From Neobacillus mesonae (GTDB taxonomy: Bacteria > Bacillota > Bacilli > Paenibacillales > Paenibacillaceae): a DNA stretch of 64,000 bases. The position numbers and the translations under genes were made by a program. The DNA lies in the NCBI GenBank assembly GCA_023715865.1, contig JAMBOW010000005.1, positions 248,001-312,000 on the forward strand, read 5' to 3'. Positions 43,235 through 51,862 of the stretch are shown piece by piece. Position 1 is the first letter of the stretch; every line of letters starts with the position of its first letter. The notes under the pieces were generated by a model. That model was not told the DNA's origin. It searched no databases and worked only from the letters and a program-made list of their open reading frames with translations.

Positions 43235-43276
43235 AAAGGACATGTTAGCAGAAGCAAAGCTGCTAACATGTCCTTT
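43235..43276 (+). terminator. Hairpin after the MMPL gene
   Basis: Perfect 17-bp stem AAAGGACATGTTAGCAG / CTGCTAACATGTCCTTT, 16 bases after the stop; only a short T tail follows. Confidence 0.65.
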
Positions 43277-43395
43277 ACCTTTGAAAAACGAGATTTATAT
43301 GCAGAATGGTTGCATTCCTGCTTGGATAAGACTTAAGATGGATGGAGTTTAATTAAAATCAAGCATGAGACTAGTACAAGCAGGGGGATTACAAC

Positions 43396-44349
43396 ATGAC
43401 AAAGAAGGCAAAAGTTTACCTTAATCATGATGGCGGTGTAGATGATCTCGTTTCACTATTTATGCTGCTGCAAATGGATAATGTGGAAGTAACCGGCGTA
43501 TCTGTTATTCCGGCAGACGGTTATCTGGAGCCGGCAACCGATGCAAGCCGTAAAATTATAGATCGTTTCAGCACGTATCCGGTTGAAGTGGCAAAGTCCA
43601 ATTCACGCGGTAAAAACCCTTTCCCAAGCGATTGGAGAATTCACTCCTATTTCGTTGATGCACTCCCTATTCTCAATGAATCAGGAAAGATGGAGGCACC
43701 TTTATCGGAGCTGCCTGCGCACAAGCATATTATAGAAACGCTGAAAAAGACAGAAGAGAAGACGGTGCTTCTGTTCACAGGCCCGCTTACTGACCTTTCC
43801 CGTGCGCTTGAGGAAGCGCCGGAAATCGAGGAGAAAATTGATCGTCTTGTCTGGATGGGCGGTACATTCCAGAATGGTAATGTTCAAGAGCCGGAGCATG
43901 ATGGGACGGCGGAATGGAATGTGTATTGGGATCCAGAAGCAGCTCACCACATCTGGCAGACAGGAATTGAAATTGACCTGGTAGCCCTGGAGAGCACCAA
44001 TAAGGTTCCACTTACTCCTGCTGTTCGTAATCTCTGGGCAAAGGATCGTAATTACGAGGGTGTAGACTTCCTGGGCAACTGTTACGCTGGAGTGCCTCCG
44101 CTCGTATACAGTGAGACCAACTCCACTTATTATCTGTGGGATGTGCTGACAACTGCTGCTGTTGGCCGTGAAGATCTCGTAACTCGTAAGCTTGTAAACT
44201 GTACTGTTATTCCGGATGGACCGAGTCAAGGGCGGACTGTAGAAGATCCGAACGGCAAACCGGTAAATCTGGTATACGATACCGATCCGGATGCATTTTT
44301 TGCTTACCTTGTTGAGCTTGCGAAAAAAGCAGCTCCTAAACGCTATTAA
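43396..44349 (+). CDS. Nucleoside hydrolase, variant metal motif
   Basis: A 317-residue nucleoside hydrolase-fold protein that should split a ribonucleoside into base and ribose. The N-terminal calcium motif reads NHDGGVDD at residues 9-16, where the family has DxDxGxDD: the first Asp is Asn while the third and the paired Asp residues remain. FTGPLTDLSRAL and WMGGTFQNGN are family features, and the aspartate before the late DVLTTAA (YLWDVLTTA) is the C-terminal metal ligand. A GGGGG site precedes the ATG. It stands alone between terminators, 3 kb before a second nucleoside hydrolase gene. Substrate unknown. Confidence 0.88.
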   Translation: MTKKAKVYLNHDGGVDDLVSLFMLLQMDNVEVTGVSVIPADGYLEPATDASRKIIDRFSTYPVEVAKSNSRGKNPFPSDWRIHSYFVDALPILNESGKMEAPLSELPAHKHIIETLKKTEEKTVLLFTGPLTDLSRALEEAPEIEEKIDRLVWMGGTFQNGNVQEPEHDGTAEWNVYWDPEAAHHIWQTGIEIDLVALESTNKVPLTPAVRNLWAKDRNYEGVDFLGNCYAGVPPLVYSETNSTYYLWDVLTTAAVGREDLVTRKLVNCTVIPDGPSQGRTVEDPNGKPVNLVYDTDPDAFFAYLVELAKKAAPKRY

Positions 44350-44368
44350 TCGTTCCTGACGTCATCTG

Positions 44369-44424
44369 ACCGCTGCCTGAATCCGGCTTTTATGCCATTT
44401 ATGGATTTGGGCAGCGGTTTTTTA
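44369..44424 (+). terminator. Terminator after nucleoside hydrolase
   Basis: ACCGCTGCC pairs with GGCAGCGGT, with a further GAATCC/GGATT stem inside, followed by six T. Confidence 0.85.
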
Positions 44425-44559
44425 TATCCTTTCATGCTGTTTTTCAAGCGGACTTTGTTTTGGTAAAATGATGTGATGCGTCTTAAACAACGGAAGATCA
44501 TGCGTATGGCAGGAGATGAAATGTCTCATGGGCGCTTACGGAGAAAGGATTTTTTTATA

Positions 44560-45282
44560 ATGAATGATAAGTTGGTTATATGTATTCCAGGTCAGTGGAA
44601 GGATCGAGAGAAGCTGTCTCGTTCGGTACAGAAGAAAAGCCGCAGCGAATATGTGCTGGCCGATGATTTGCTGATGGATGTAAAGCGTAACAGGGCGTTT
44701 GAGGTCCAATTCCAGGAGCGTGATGCTGAGCTTTCGGAAGCCTTTTATTATGCTGACAGAGGAATTATGAACGATAAAATGCTGCAAAAGCTAGATAAGC
44801 ATACACATGTCTTATATTTGAAGAGCTATATGGGAAGCCTTGAGTCCGTTCAAAGAATAGTGCCGGCAGTGCAGCTGCTTCTGAAGAGCGGCGGGCTCGC
44901 GGTCAGCATACAAAATTCAGGAAAAGCCTTTACACCCGAAGAATGGGGCAAGCTGACAGATGAGGCCAGATTGGATCAGCTGCTGCATACCTTTGTCAGC
45001 TACCGCCAGAACGAGCAGTACTATTACTCTTGTGGAATGCAGATGCTGGGTCTCCCGGAGGCTGCTATCAGTATCGATACCGATCCGGATGCTTCGATGC
45101 AGGTCATGTCTCAATTTTTATACAGCTTGATGGCTCACGAGGAAGATGACAGCAATCAGGAAACAGAGTTTAAACTGTACGGCCGGACTTATTCAAGTCA
45201 GCATTATATCGAATGTTTTAATGAGGAAGAGCCAAATTTTTATAATCCGCACGGCATGTACATTCTAACGGAAGTGATGTAG
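44560..45282 (+). CDS. DUF4261-domain protein
   Basis: A 240-residue cytoplasmic protein with the look of DUF4261 family members: an N-terminal region, then SGGLAVSIQNSGKAFTPEEW and, later, YYSCGMQMLGLPEAAI. The function of the domain is not established; it often occurs near contact-dependent or suppressor-type genes, which I do not see here. The start at 44560 has AAAGGA about ten bases upstream; an in-frame ATG 29 codons earlier lacks a site. It is a single-gene unit ending at a strong terminator. Confidence 0.65.
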   Translation: MNDKLVICIPGQWKDREKLSRSVQKKSRSEYVLADDLLMDVKRNRAFEVQFQERDAELSEAFYYADRGIMNDKMLQKLDKHTHVLYLKSYMGSLESVQRIVPAVQLLLKSGGLAVSIQNSGKAFTPEEWGKLTDEARLDQLLHTFVSYRQNEQYYYSCGMQMLGLPEAAISIDTDPDASMQVMSQFLYSLMAHEEDDSNQETEFKLYGRTYSSQHYIECFNEEEPNFYNPHGMYILTEVM

Positions 45283-45307
45283 AAGTAAGCTGCCGAATGG
45301 ACGTGAG

Positions 45308-45339
45308 AAATCTCCAAGATTATTCTTGGAGATTTTTTT
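45308..45339 (+). terminator. Terminator after the DUF4261 gene
   Basis: AAATCTCCAAGA pairs with TCTTGGAGATTT, followed by TTTTT. Confidence 0.88.
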
Positions 45340-45405
45340 ATACGTAAGGTACATCAGAAATAATAAGTCTTAGCTCTACTGAGGGTTAACGTTATATTTT
45401 TTGAA

Positions 45406-45660
45406 GTGTATGGTAATTCTATTTGGGCAGGATACAATAACGACTTCGTTGAAATACTTGTGTATACATCAGCGAGGGTTGGTGTTTCTAAAAAGGCAGC
45501 TGCGGAGGCGCCTCATTTGGAAGTCATGTATTACCGAATGATTGGCTGGGCAACGATACTGATGGGTTTTTTGTATTTTCCGGCAGTGCTGAAGAAGCAT
45601 AATACAGGTCTTCCGAATAAAACACGGCTGTTACCCTTAATAATGTTCGTGTTTAGATAA
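45406..45660 (+). other. Possible small membrane protein or gene remnant
   Basis: An open frame of 84 codons without a ribosome binding site. Its second half (MYYRMIGWATILMGFLYFPAVL) is a good membrane helix followed by a basic end, while the first half is not protein-like in any family I know. It may be the 3' remainder of a decayed membrane protein gene. The rest of 45340-45777 shows nothing clear. Confidence 0.25.
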
Positions 45661-45777
45661 TCTTTTGTGTAATATATTCCTATTCACTTGCTTGAATCCG
45701 AATGATTATGTATAATCAAACCTGTGAGATGTCCGAATGTACGGTAGTATCTTTCGAAAAGTAAAGGTGGTATCTGA

Positions 45778-46125
45778 ATGCAACTGGACACGAACGAGAA
45801 TAAGAAGAAGATGTGCCAGATTTACAATGAAGTATCGAAGGAGCTTTTCGGATTCGGCACGACCCTCCTGAAGGCTAGTGTTGACGATCGAATCGTTACC
45901 TTTTATGCGAAGCACCGCCGTTCACCGCGTTCGGCTGCTCTTGAAGGGGAAGCCCCTGAACTTAAGCAGGAAGTCGATTTTCGAATGTCTCTTCTATACA
46001 AGAAGATCTTTCGGGACAAGCTTGAGGAGCAGATGGACCTTGAGATAGAAGCATTGCTGAGAGATTATGACGCACCGACGCAAATCGCGATTACGACGCT
46101 GATTTTGCGCGAAGAAGAGTCTTAA
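45778..46125 (+). CDS. DUF2294-family protein
   Basis: A 115-residue cytoplasmic protein of the DUF2294 family: the arrangement YNEVSKELFGFGTTLLKASV, then DDRIVTFYAKHR and EVDFRMSLLYKKIFRDKLEE is typical. The family is found in many Firmicutes and has no proven function. An AAAGGTGG site lies about eight bases before the ATG. It precedes the nucleoside-type importer by 226 bases with a strong hairpin between, so co-transcription is doubtful. Confidence 0.75.
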   Translation: MQLDTNENKKKMCQIYNEVSKELFGFGTTLLKASVDDRIVTFYAKHRRSPRSAALEGEAPELKQEVDFRMSLLYKKIFRDKLEEQMDLEIEALLRDYDAPTQIAITTLILREEES

Positions 46126-46248
46126 CATAGGGTAGATGCAGAGAGTGCCTGTGCATCTTGCCTCACATATTACGGCAATCAACTTCGGATCAAATCTGGA
46201 GGAGAACCAGTGAATTTTTTAGCGGGTGTCGCTTTTTCTTTGTTTACG

Positions 46249-46293
46249 AAGAAAAGTGTTCTTGTACATTTACAAGGATACTTTTCTTTTTTT
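46249..46293 (+). terminator. Strong terminator between DUF2294 gene and importer
   Basis: AAGAAAAGTGTTCTTGTA pairs with TACAAGGATACTTTTCTT (two G-T pairs) and is followed by seven T. It is 124 bases after the DUF2294 stop and 59 bases before the binding-protein gene, so it may be either that gene's terminator or a leader attenuator. Confidence 0.85.
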
Positions 46294-46351
46294 GTTTCAT
46301 ATTAGAGCCATATCAAAATGACGAAAGACTCTAAGGGGGATATTTTTAGTT

Positions 46352-47392
46352 ATGAAAAAGGTATTAGCAGGTATTACGAGTGTTGCTTTGGCATCTATGC
46401 TTCTGGCAGGCTGCGGCGGAGGACAAGGAGCTGCTAAAGAAAAATTGGTTATCTCCACATGGGGATTCTCAGAGGAATTCTTTAATGAAGAAGTCTATGC
46501 TCCGTTTGAAAAAGAACATAATGTCGATATCGTGGTTGAAGTCGGCAACAACGCAGAGCGTCTGAACAAAATTCGTCAAGGCACTTCGCAAGTAGATATT
46601 GTATACCTGTCTGACTATTATGCACAGCAAGGAATCGCGGAAGGCTTGTTCGAAACCGTTGACCGTGCAAACATTCCAAATATCGAAAATATCTATGATT
46701 CCGCAAAAGCTCCGCTTGGAGAAGACTACGGCCCGGCCTATACGGTAGGTCAATTGGGAATTGCATATAATCCGAACCTGGTTAAGAACGAAGTCACTTC
46801 ATGGAGCGATCTGTGGAGCGATGAATTTGCAGGCAACCTGACTTTGCCGAACATTACAGCTACAGCAGGTCCTATGATTCTTGATGCAGCTTCTACGGTT
46901 GCAGGCAACACCGCTTTTAATGAGGATGCAGCGTTTACTGAGCTGACTAAATTGAAAGACAATGTTGTGAAGTTCTACAGCCAAACCTCAGAGTATGTCA
47001 ACATGTTCGCTCAAGAGGAGATTGCGGGCGGACCAATTATGGAGATGTACTTCAAGGATATTCAGGCTGCAGTTCCTGAAGCGAAGTTTGTAACGCCTAG
47101 CGAAGGCGCTTATGCCGTAATGAACACAGTCAATGTAGTCAAAGGCACGAAAAACAAGGAGCTTGCAGAAGAGTTTATCAACTGGCAGCTGAGTGAGGAA
47201 GTACAAACCGCTTCTGCTAAAGCTAAAGTCGATTCCCCTGTTAATGTGAACGTGAAGCTGACAGAAGAGGAAGCGCAAGGCATAACTTACGGAGCAGACG
47301 TAGTAGACAAGCTTAAGCTGCTGGATATGGAGTTTGTTAACAACAATGCGCCAGTTTGGACAGACCGCTGGAACCGTGAGATCGCAAACTAA
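46352..47392 (+). CDS. PotD-like substrate-binding lipoprotein of a nucleoside-linked importer
   Basis: A 346-residue extracellular binding protein with signal peptide and lipobox MLLAGC. The mature part starts KLVISTWGFSEEFFNEEVY and follows the spermidine/putrescine-binding (PotD) or iron/thiamine-type fold. It heads a gene set with a nucleoside hydrolase, two permeases and an ATPase. The embedded hydrolase and the adenine deaminase downstream suggest that the ligand is a nucleoside or purine rather than a polyamine; this is inference from context. An AAGGGGG site precedes the ATG. It is separated from the next gene by a hairpin, which may raise its level relative to the membrane subunits. 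Confidence 0.85.
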   Translation: MKKVLAGITSVALASMLLAGCGGGQGAAKEKLVISTWGFSEEFFNEEVYAPFEKEHNVDIVVEVGNNAERLNKIRQGTSQVDIVYLSDYYAQQGIAEGLFETVDRANIPNIENIYDSAKAPLGEDYGPAYTVGQLGIAYNPNLVKNEVTSWSDLWSDEFAGNLTLPNITATAGPMILDAASTVAGNTAFNEDAAFTELTKLKDNVVKFYSQTSEYVNMFAQEEIAGGPIMEMYFKDIQAAVPEAKFVTPSEGAYAVMNTVNVVKGTKNKELAEEFINWQLSEEVQTASAKAKVDSPVNVNVKLTEEEAQGITYGADVVDKLKLLDMEFVNNNAPVWTDRWNREIAN

Positions 47393-47435
47393 GCACTACG
47401 CACACAGATTAGTAAGACAGATAGATTTCATGATC

Positions 47436-47482
47436 AAGATCTAGATTGAAGAGAGCAACCATCTAGATCTTGCTCTTTTTTT
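47436..47482 (+). promoter_or_regulatory. Overlapping alternative hairpins (attenuator-like) within the importer operon
   Basis: Two structures compete for the same bases. AAGATCTAGAT (47436-47446) can pair with ATCTAGATCTT (47461-47471). Alternatively AGAGCAA (47452-47458) pairs with TTGCTCT (47470-47476) directly before a run of six T, a classical terminator. Formation of the first would disrupt the second. Confidence 0.6.
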
Positions 47483-47560
47483 GACAGTGAATGGATGAAC
47501 ATAATCGGAGTCTCCTTCAATAGTGAAGGAGACGAGGATAAAAGCAAAGGAGGCACTTGT

Positions 47561-48505
47561 ATGAATCCGATTCTTTTAGACGTAGATACAGGTATTGATG
47601 ACGCACTGGCTGTTATGCTTGCAGTGCAAACGCGCAAGGAAGATATCGTCTGCATTACGACGGTATGCGGAAACGTGTCCCTGGATCAAGCGACAGAGAA
47701 CACCTGTAAAATTCTCGATTTCATTAAGGCTGGCTCCATCCCGGTTTACCGGGGTTCGGAGGGTCCCCTTATCCGGAAGTCGCATTATGAGCATCGTGTT
47801 CACGGTCAGGATGGCCTAGGCGGTGCGCTGGCTGATTATCAAGCTGCGAAGCAGGCAGACGCAGGATTTGCCCCGGATCGTATCATTGAAACGGTTATGG
47901 AGCGACCTGGAGAAGTTACGCTGATCATGACAGGCCCGCTGACGAATTTGGCTCTTGCTTTGCTGAAGAGACCGGATTTGGTTCAATATGTGCGAGAAGT
48001 GATCTTTATGGGCGGCGTTGTTAAGGGGAAGGGTAACATTACCCCGGTGGCTGAGTACAACACCTATGCAGATCCAGAAGCTGCACGCATCGTGCTGCAA
48101 GCCGGGTTCCCTAAGCTGACTCAGGTCGGTCTTGATGTGACACGTCAAACCCTGCTGACTGAAGCACATATAAACCGTCTGTCAAATCCAGCGATCCGGG
48201 ATTATGTAGCGCAAAGCACAGCGATTTACATTAAACGCTACGAAGAAATGAACGGGGTTCGCGCTTGTGCCCTCCATGATCCTCTTGCTGTAGGGGTTGC
48301 ACTGAATCCCGATTTTGTAACGAGAAACGCTTATTACGTAGATGTCGAAACGTCGAGCCGTCTGTGCGACGGACAGATGGTGTGCGACTTCCAGAACCGC
48401 TGGGGGCATGCTGCCAATGTGCTGGTCTGCGAGGAAGTCAATCAGGCCGCGTTCCTTGATCATTTTATCGAAGCACTCAACAAACCTATTGGAGCAGGTA
48501 AATGA
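47561..48505 (+). CDS. Nucleoside hydrolase in an importer operon
   Basis: A 314-residue cytoplasmic nucleoside hydrolase with the intact calcium motif DVDTGIDD at residues 6-13, GPLTNLALAL and FMGGVVKGKGN in the middle, and the late ALHDPLAVG with the C-terminal metal Asp. It hydrolyses nucleosides to base and ribose. The start at 47561 follows AAAGGAGG at good spacing; a longer frame starts 22 codons earlier without one. Its stop overlaps the next permease gene (ATGA), so hydrolase and transporter are made together. That is strong context for a nucleoside importer. Confidence 0.93.
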   Translation: MNPILLDVDTGIDDALAVMLAVQTRKEDIVCITTVCGNVSLDQATENTCKILDFIKAGSIPVYRGSEGPLIRKSHYEHRVHGQDGLGGALADYQAAKQADAGFAPDRIIETVMERPGEVTLIMTGPLTNLALALLKRPDLVQYVREVIFMGGVVKGKGNITPVAEYNTYADPEAARIVLQAGFPKLTQVGLDVTRQTLLTEAHINRLSNPAIRDYVAQSTAIYIKRYEEMNGVRACALHDPLAVGVALNPDFVTRNAYYVDVETSSRLCDGQMVCDFQNRWGHAANVLVCEEVNQAAFLDHFIEALNKPIGAGK

Positions 48506-49323
48506 AAAACAAATACGCATACTATCTCCTCTTGCCGGGGTCCCTGTTTCTGTTCCTCTTCATGGTCATTCCGATCGTTCTTACGATCGGCTCAACCTTT
48601 GTGCAGGAAGGGTCCTTTACGCTTGCGGGGTATCAACACTTTTTACAAGACACTTATTTTCTAAAAATACTCCTGACTACACTGCAGGTCAGCGTCATCA
48701 CAACGCTTTTATGTATTCTGCTCGGGTTTCCAACAGCGTATTTTATTGCTAAACGGAGCCCGCGCAAAAAAGCGATCCTGATTGCGCTCGCGATCTTCCC
48801 GATGCTGACAAGCCCGGTGGTTCGTTCCTTCAGCTGGATGATTATTCTCGGCCGCAAGGGATTAGTCAATAATGCACTAGTCGGTCTTGGCATTATTAAT
48901 GAGCCGCTGAATCTGCTCTATACACCGATTTCGATTACGATTGGTCTCTTGCACTTGTTCCTGCCGATCATGATCATTTCGCTCGTGGGTGTGCTGGAGA
49001 ATATTGATACAGATCTGATTAAAGCGGCTGAAAGTCTTGGCGCTTCACGATTCACTGCGTTTAGACGCATCGTATTCCCGCTGGCTGTTCCGGGTCTCGT
49101 ACTGGGCTCCACGCTGGTGTTCGTCGGCAGTCTGACGGCATATACGACACCTGCACTGCTCGGAGGGAAGGAACGCGTCGTATCCACGTTCTTGTATCAG
49201 AACGCGATGACGCTGAATGATTGGTTCCTGGCGTCGGTTATTGCAACGATTATGATTGTCATTACGTTTATTGTCGTCGGTCTGATGAACAAGGCGGCTA
49301 ACAAATTAAATCCGAAGGGGTAA
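48502..49323 (+). CDS. PotB-like ABC importer permease
   Basis: A 273-residue permease with six hydrophobic helices, the first at residues 8-28. The ATPase-contact loop reads LIKAAESLGASRFTAFRRI near residue 172, as in PotB. Its start overlaps the nucleoside hydrolase stop by four bases, and the second permease follows after five bases. Together with the second permease it should form the membrane channel for the binding protein at 46352. Confidence 0.9.
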   Translation: MKNKYAYYLLLPGSLFLFLFMVIPIVLTIGSTFVQEGSFTLAGYQHFLQDTYFLKILLTTLQVSVITTLLCILLGFPTAYFIAKRSPRKKAILIALAIFPMLTSPVVRSFSWMIILGRKGLVNNALVGLGIINEPLNLLYTPISITIGLLHLFLPIMIISLVGVLENIDTDLIKAAESLGASRFTAFRRIVFPLAVPGLVLGSTLVFVGSLTAYTTPALLGGKERVVSTFLYQNAMTLNDWFLASVIATIMIVITFIVVGLMNKAANKLNPKG

Positions 49324-49328
49324 ACAAC

Positions 49329-50117
49329 ATGCGGGAGAAAAATATCGGGCTCAGCCTGATCAGTCTGCTGGTCTTCATCTTTCTGTTGGGCCCGCTTCTG
49401 ATTATTGCTGCCAGTTCATTTGAACCGGGGACGGTACTCAAATTTCCGCCGGAGGGCTTTTCGCTGCGGTGGTATGAAAATATTTTTGAACAAGGAAGCT
49501 TCGTACGGACCTTCATGATATCGGTCATCATTTCACTTGCGGGAAATGTGCTCGCCCTATTAATCGGCGTGCCTGCCGCTTATGCGATCAGCCGCTTTCG
49601 GTTTAAAGGCCGGGATGCGCTGAATGCGATCTTTCTGTCACCGGTTCTTATACCGGGAATCGTGCTAGGTTTTACACTTATGCGTTATTTGATCGTTGTG
49701 TATCAGCTGCCGCTGTATGCGGGACTGCTCATCGGTCACACAGTAATCATGCTTCCATTTATTATCCGCGTTATCGGTTCGAGCTTGTCGAACTTCGACT
49801 TCGCTATTGAAGAAGCAGCACTGAGTCTTGGCGCAGGACGGTTCTTGACTTTCTTTAAAGTGGTCCTGCCAAACATTAAATCCGGTATCATTGCCGCGAT
49901 TCTGATTGCCTTTTTGGAATCATTCAACAACGTCGACATTTCCGTCTTTATGACCGGTCCAGGGGTAAGCACCCTGCCGATCCAGATGCTCACATATGTA
50001 GAGAATTATTTTGACCCGACAATTGCGGCGATTTCCGTGCTGCTTATGGTTGTCACCGGGGCATTTATGTTCCTGATTGAACGGATGATGGGTCTGTCCT
50101 ATTTCACGAAACGCTAA
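49329..50117 (+). CDS. PotC-like ABC importer permease
   Basis: A 262-residue permease with six hydrophobic helices. The ATPase-contact loop is IEEAALSLGAGRFLTFFKV near residue 160. It starts six bases after the previous permease, whose tail supplies an AAGGGGT-type ribosome site, and is followed 21 bases later by the ATPase gene. It is the second channel half of the PotABCD-like importer. Confidence 0.9.
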   Translation: MREKNIGLSLISLLVFIFLLGPLLIIAASSFEPGTVLKFPPEGFSLRWYENIFEQGSFVRTFMISVIISLAGNVLALLIGVPAAYAISRFRFKGRDALNAIFLSPVLIPGIVLGFTLMRYLIVVYQLPLYAGLLIGHTVIMLPFIIRVIGSSLSNFDFAIEEAALSLGAGRFLTFFKVVLPNIKSGIIAAILIAFLESFNNVDISVFMTGPGVSTLPIQMLTYVENYFDPTIAAISVLLMVVTGAFMFLIERMMGLSYFTKR

Positions 50118-50138
50118 AAACAGGAGGCACTTTAGATT

Positions 50139-51200
50139 ATGGCATTGCTAACTTTGGACAAAGTCTCGGTTGCCTATGACAACAATTATATTCTTAAGGA
50201 TTTTGATCTGGCGCTTGAAAAGGGACAGCTTATCTCCCTGCTCGGCCCGAGCGGCTGCGGCAAAACAACAACACTTCGCCTTATTGCCGGCTTCCTTGAA
50301 GCGAAAGACGGCAAGTTTACGTTTGATGGTAAAGATTACACCCGCGTCCCTGTGAACAAACGCAATTTCGGCTTTGTGTTTCAGAGCTATGCGCTGTTCC
50401 CGCATTTGTCAGTATATGAGAACGTTGCGTTTGGACTAAAAATGCGCAAGGTGAAGGATGATGAGGTTCGAAAACGGGTTATGCGTATTCTCGAGGTTGT
50501 CAGCCTCGCCGGGTTTGAGAAAAGACTGCCGCAGGAGCTGTCTGGCGGTCAGCGCCAGCGTGTTGCGATTGCCCGTGCACTTGTTATTGAGCCGGATCTG
50601 CTGCTGTTTGACGAGCCGCTCAGTAACCTGGATGCAAACCTGCGGGTGAATATGCGCGTGGAGATCCGCCGCATTCAGCAGGAGCTTGGCATTACGACGG
50701 TTTATGTATCGCATGACCAAGAAGAGTGCTTCTCTATCTCCGACCGGGTAGCGATTATGAACAAGGGGAATGTGGAGCAGCTTGAGCGCCCGGAGACCAT
50801 CTTTAAGTATCCGGCGACCGAGTTCGTTGCACGGTTTATCGGCTTCCATAACTTCGTTGAGTTCGACGAGCGGAGCGAGCGGGATGGTATGATCGCGCTG
50901 CGTATCGGTGCGCGTCATTTTACGGCAACGAAGAACCCGGGCACACTTACGCCAGGAGCACGTAAAGGGGCGATTCGACCAGATGATCTTATCGTAACCG
51001 CTGCAGATGGAGGCGAACTGCTTGCTAATGCACTGCCTGGTGTAGTTAAAGTAAGCACATATCTCGGACGCAGCTATCAGTATGTAGTAGAAACTGAACT
51101 TGGCGACTTTACCGCAAATCAGGAGATGGAGAGCTCGTATTTGAGCGGTCAGCGTGTGAACCTGATCTTCCCGCCTGAGAAGCTGGTACTGGTCGAGTAG
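50139..51200 (+). CDS. PotA-like ABC importer ATPase
   Basis: A 353-residue ATPase with Walker A GPSGCGKTT, signature LSGGQRQR, Walker B LLLFDEP and switch His in YVSHDQEE, followed by a C-terminal TOBE-type regulatory domain from about residue 240. It powers the two permeases upstream. AGGAGG precedes the ATG by about 11 bases. It is the last gene of the importer set; 20 bases after its stop a hairpin opens a tandem repeat array. Confidence 0.92.
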   Translation: MALLTLDKVSVAYDNNYILKDFDLALEKGQLISLLGPSGCGKTTTLRLIAGFLEAKDGKFTFDGKDYTRVPVNKRNFGFVFQSYALFPHLSVYENVAFGLKMRKVKDDEVRKRVMRILEVVSLAGFEKRLPQELSGGQRQRVAIARALVIEPDLLLFDEPLSNLDANLRVNMRVEIRRIQQELGITTVYVSHDQEECFSISDRVAIMNKGNVEQLERPETIFKYPATEFVARFIGFHNFVEFDERSERDGMIALRIGARHFTATKNPGTLTPGARKGAIRPDDLIVTAADGGELLANALPGVVKVSTYLGRSYQYVVETELGDFTANQEMESSYLSGQRVNLIFPPEKLVLVE

Positions 51201-51220
51201 TTATATATATTTTAGTTTTT

Positions 51221-51831
51221 GTGTCAGCGCAAGACGAAGGAATGCCGCTGACACGCCGGAGCGTGCGAAGCGCGAAGGCAAACCACAGCACTTTACGCAT
51301 TTAGGGACGGTCGAGCGAAGCTCGCTGTCCCCGCCGAAGTGTGCGAAGCGCGAAGGCAGACCACAGCACTTTACGCACTTAGGGACGGTCGAGCGAAGCT
51401 CACTGAGCCCGCCGGAGCGTGCAGAGCGCGAAAGCAGAACGCAGCACTTTACGCACTTAGGGACGGTCGAGTGAAGCTCGCTGTCCCTGCCGAAGCTTGC
51501 GAAGCGCGAAGGCAGACCACAGCACTTTATGCACTTAGGGACGGTCGAGTGAAGCTCGCTGTCCCTGCCGAAGCTTGCGAAGCGCGAAGGCAGACCACAG
51601 CACTTTATGCACTTAGGGACGGTCGAGTGAAGCTCGCTGTCCCCGCCGGAGCGTGCAGAGCGCGAAGGCAGAACGCAGCACTTTATGCACTTAGGGACGG
51701 TCGAGTGAAGCTCGCTGTCCCCGCCGGAGCGTGCGAAGCGCGAAGGTAGAACGCAGCACTTTATGCACTTAGGGACGGTCGAGTGAAGCTCGCTGTCCCC
51801 GCCGAAGCACGCAAAGCGCTGAGGCAATACG
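51221..51831. repeat. 78-bp tandem repeat array
   Basis: Six full 78-bp units start at 51301, 51379, 51457, 51535, 51613 and 51691, with a truncated seventh at 51769. A divergent first unit (51221-51300) has a different hairpin (GTGTCAGCG / CGCTGACAC) in place of the usual one, giving eight units in all. Each unit has GGGAC..CGAGC-GAA-GCTCG..GTCCC, a hairpin with an internal loop, and a GC-rich segment with GCC/GGC ends. Units 3 and 4 are identical, which implies recent duplication. Two subtypes (GAAG/CCACAG and GGAG/ACGCAG) occur. Since 78 is a multiple of three, open frames run through it on both strands, but none has a ribosome site. Confidence 0.92.
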
Positions 51832-51862
51832 TTTTTGGCGCACAAGAGCAGTGCGATGGCGA

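Noticed and set aside
46185..46240. Partial resemblance to the 5' half of a ydaO-type c-di-AMP riboswitch (GGAGGAGAACCAG, GGGTG)
   Set aside because: The conserved 3' half that completes that fold is missing and the flanking TTGCC/GGCAA pair forms a local hairpin, so the class is not supported.
51221..51831. CRISPR array
   Set aside because: The whole 78-bp unit is repeated without unique spacers, and no cas genes are present.
51201..51845. Cys-rich 214-codon open frame on the minus strand with 26-residue repeats, and a 136-codon repeat frame on the plus strand
   Set aside because: Both arise because the 78-bp repeat is a multiple of three. Neither has a ribosome binding site, both strands are open at once, and the conserved feature is the hairpin, not the codons.
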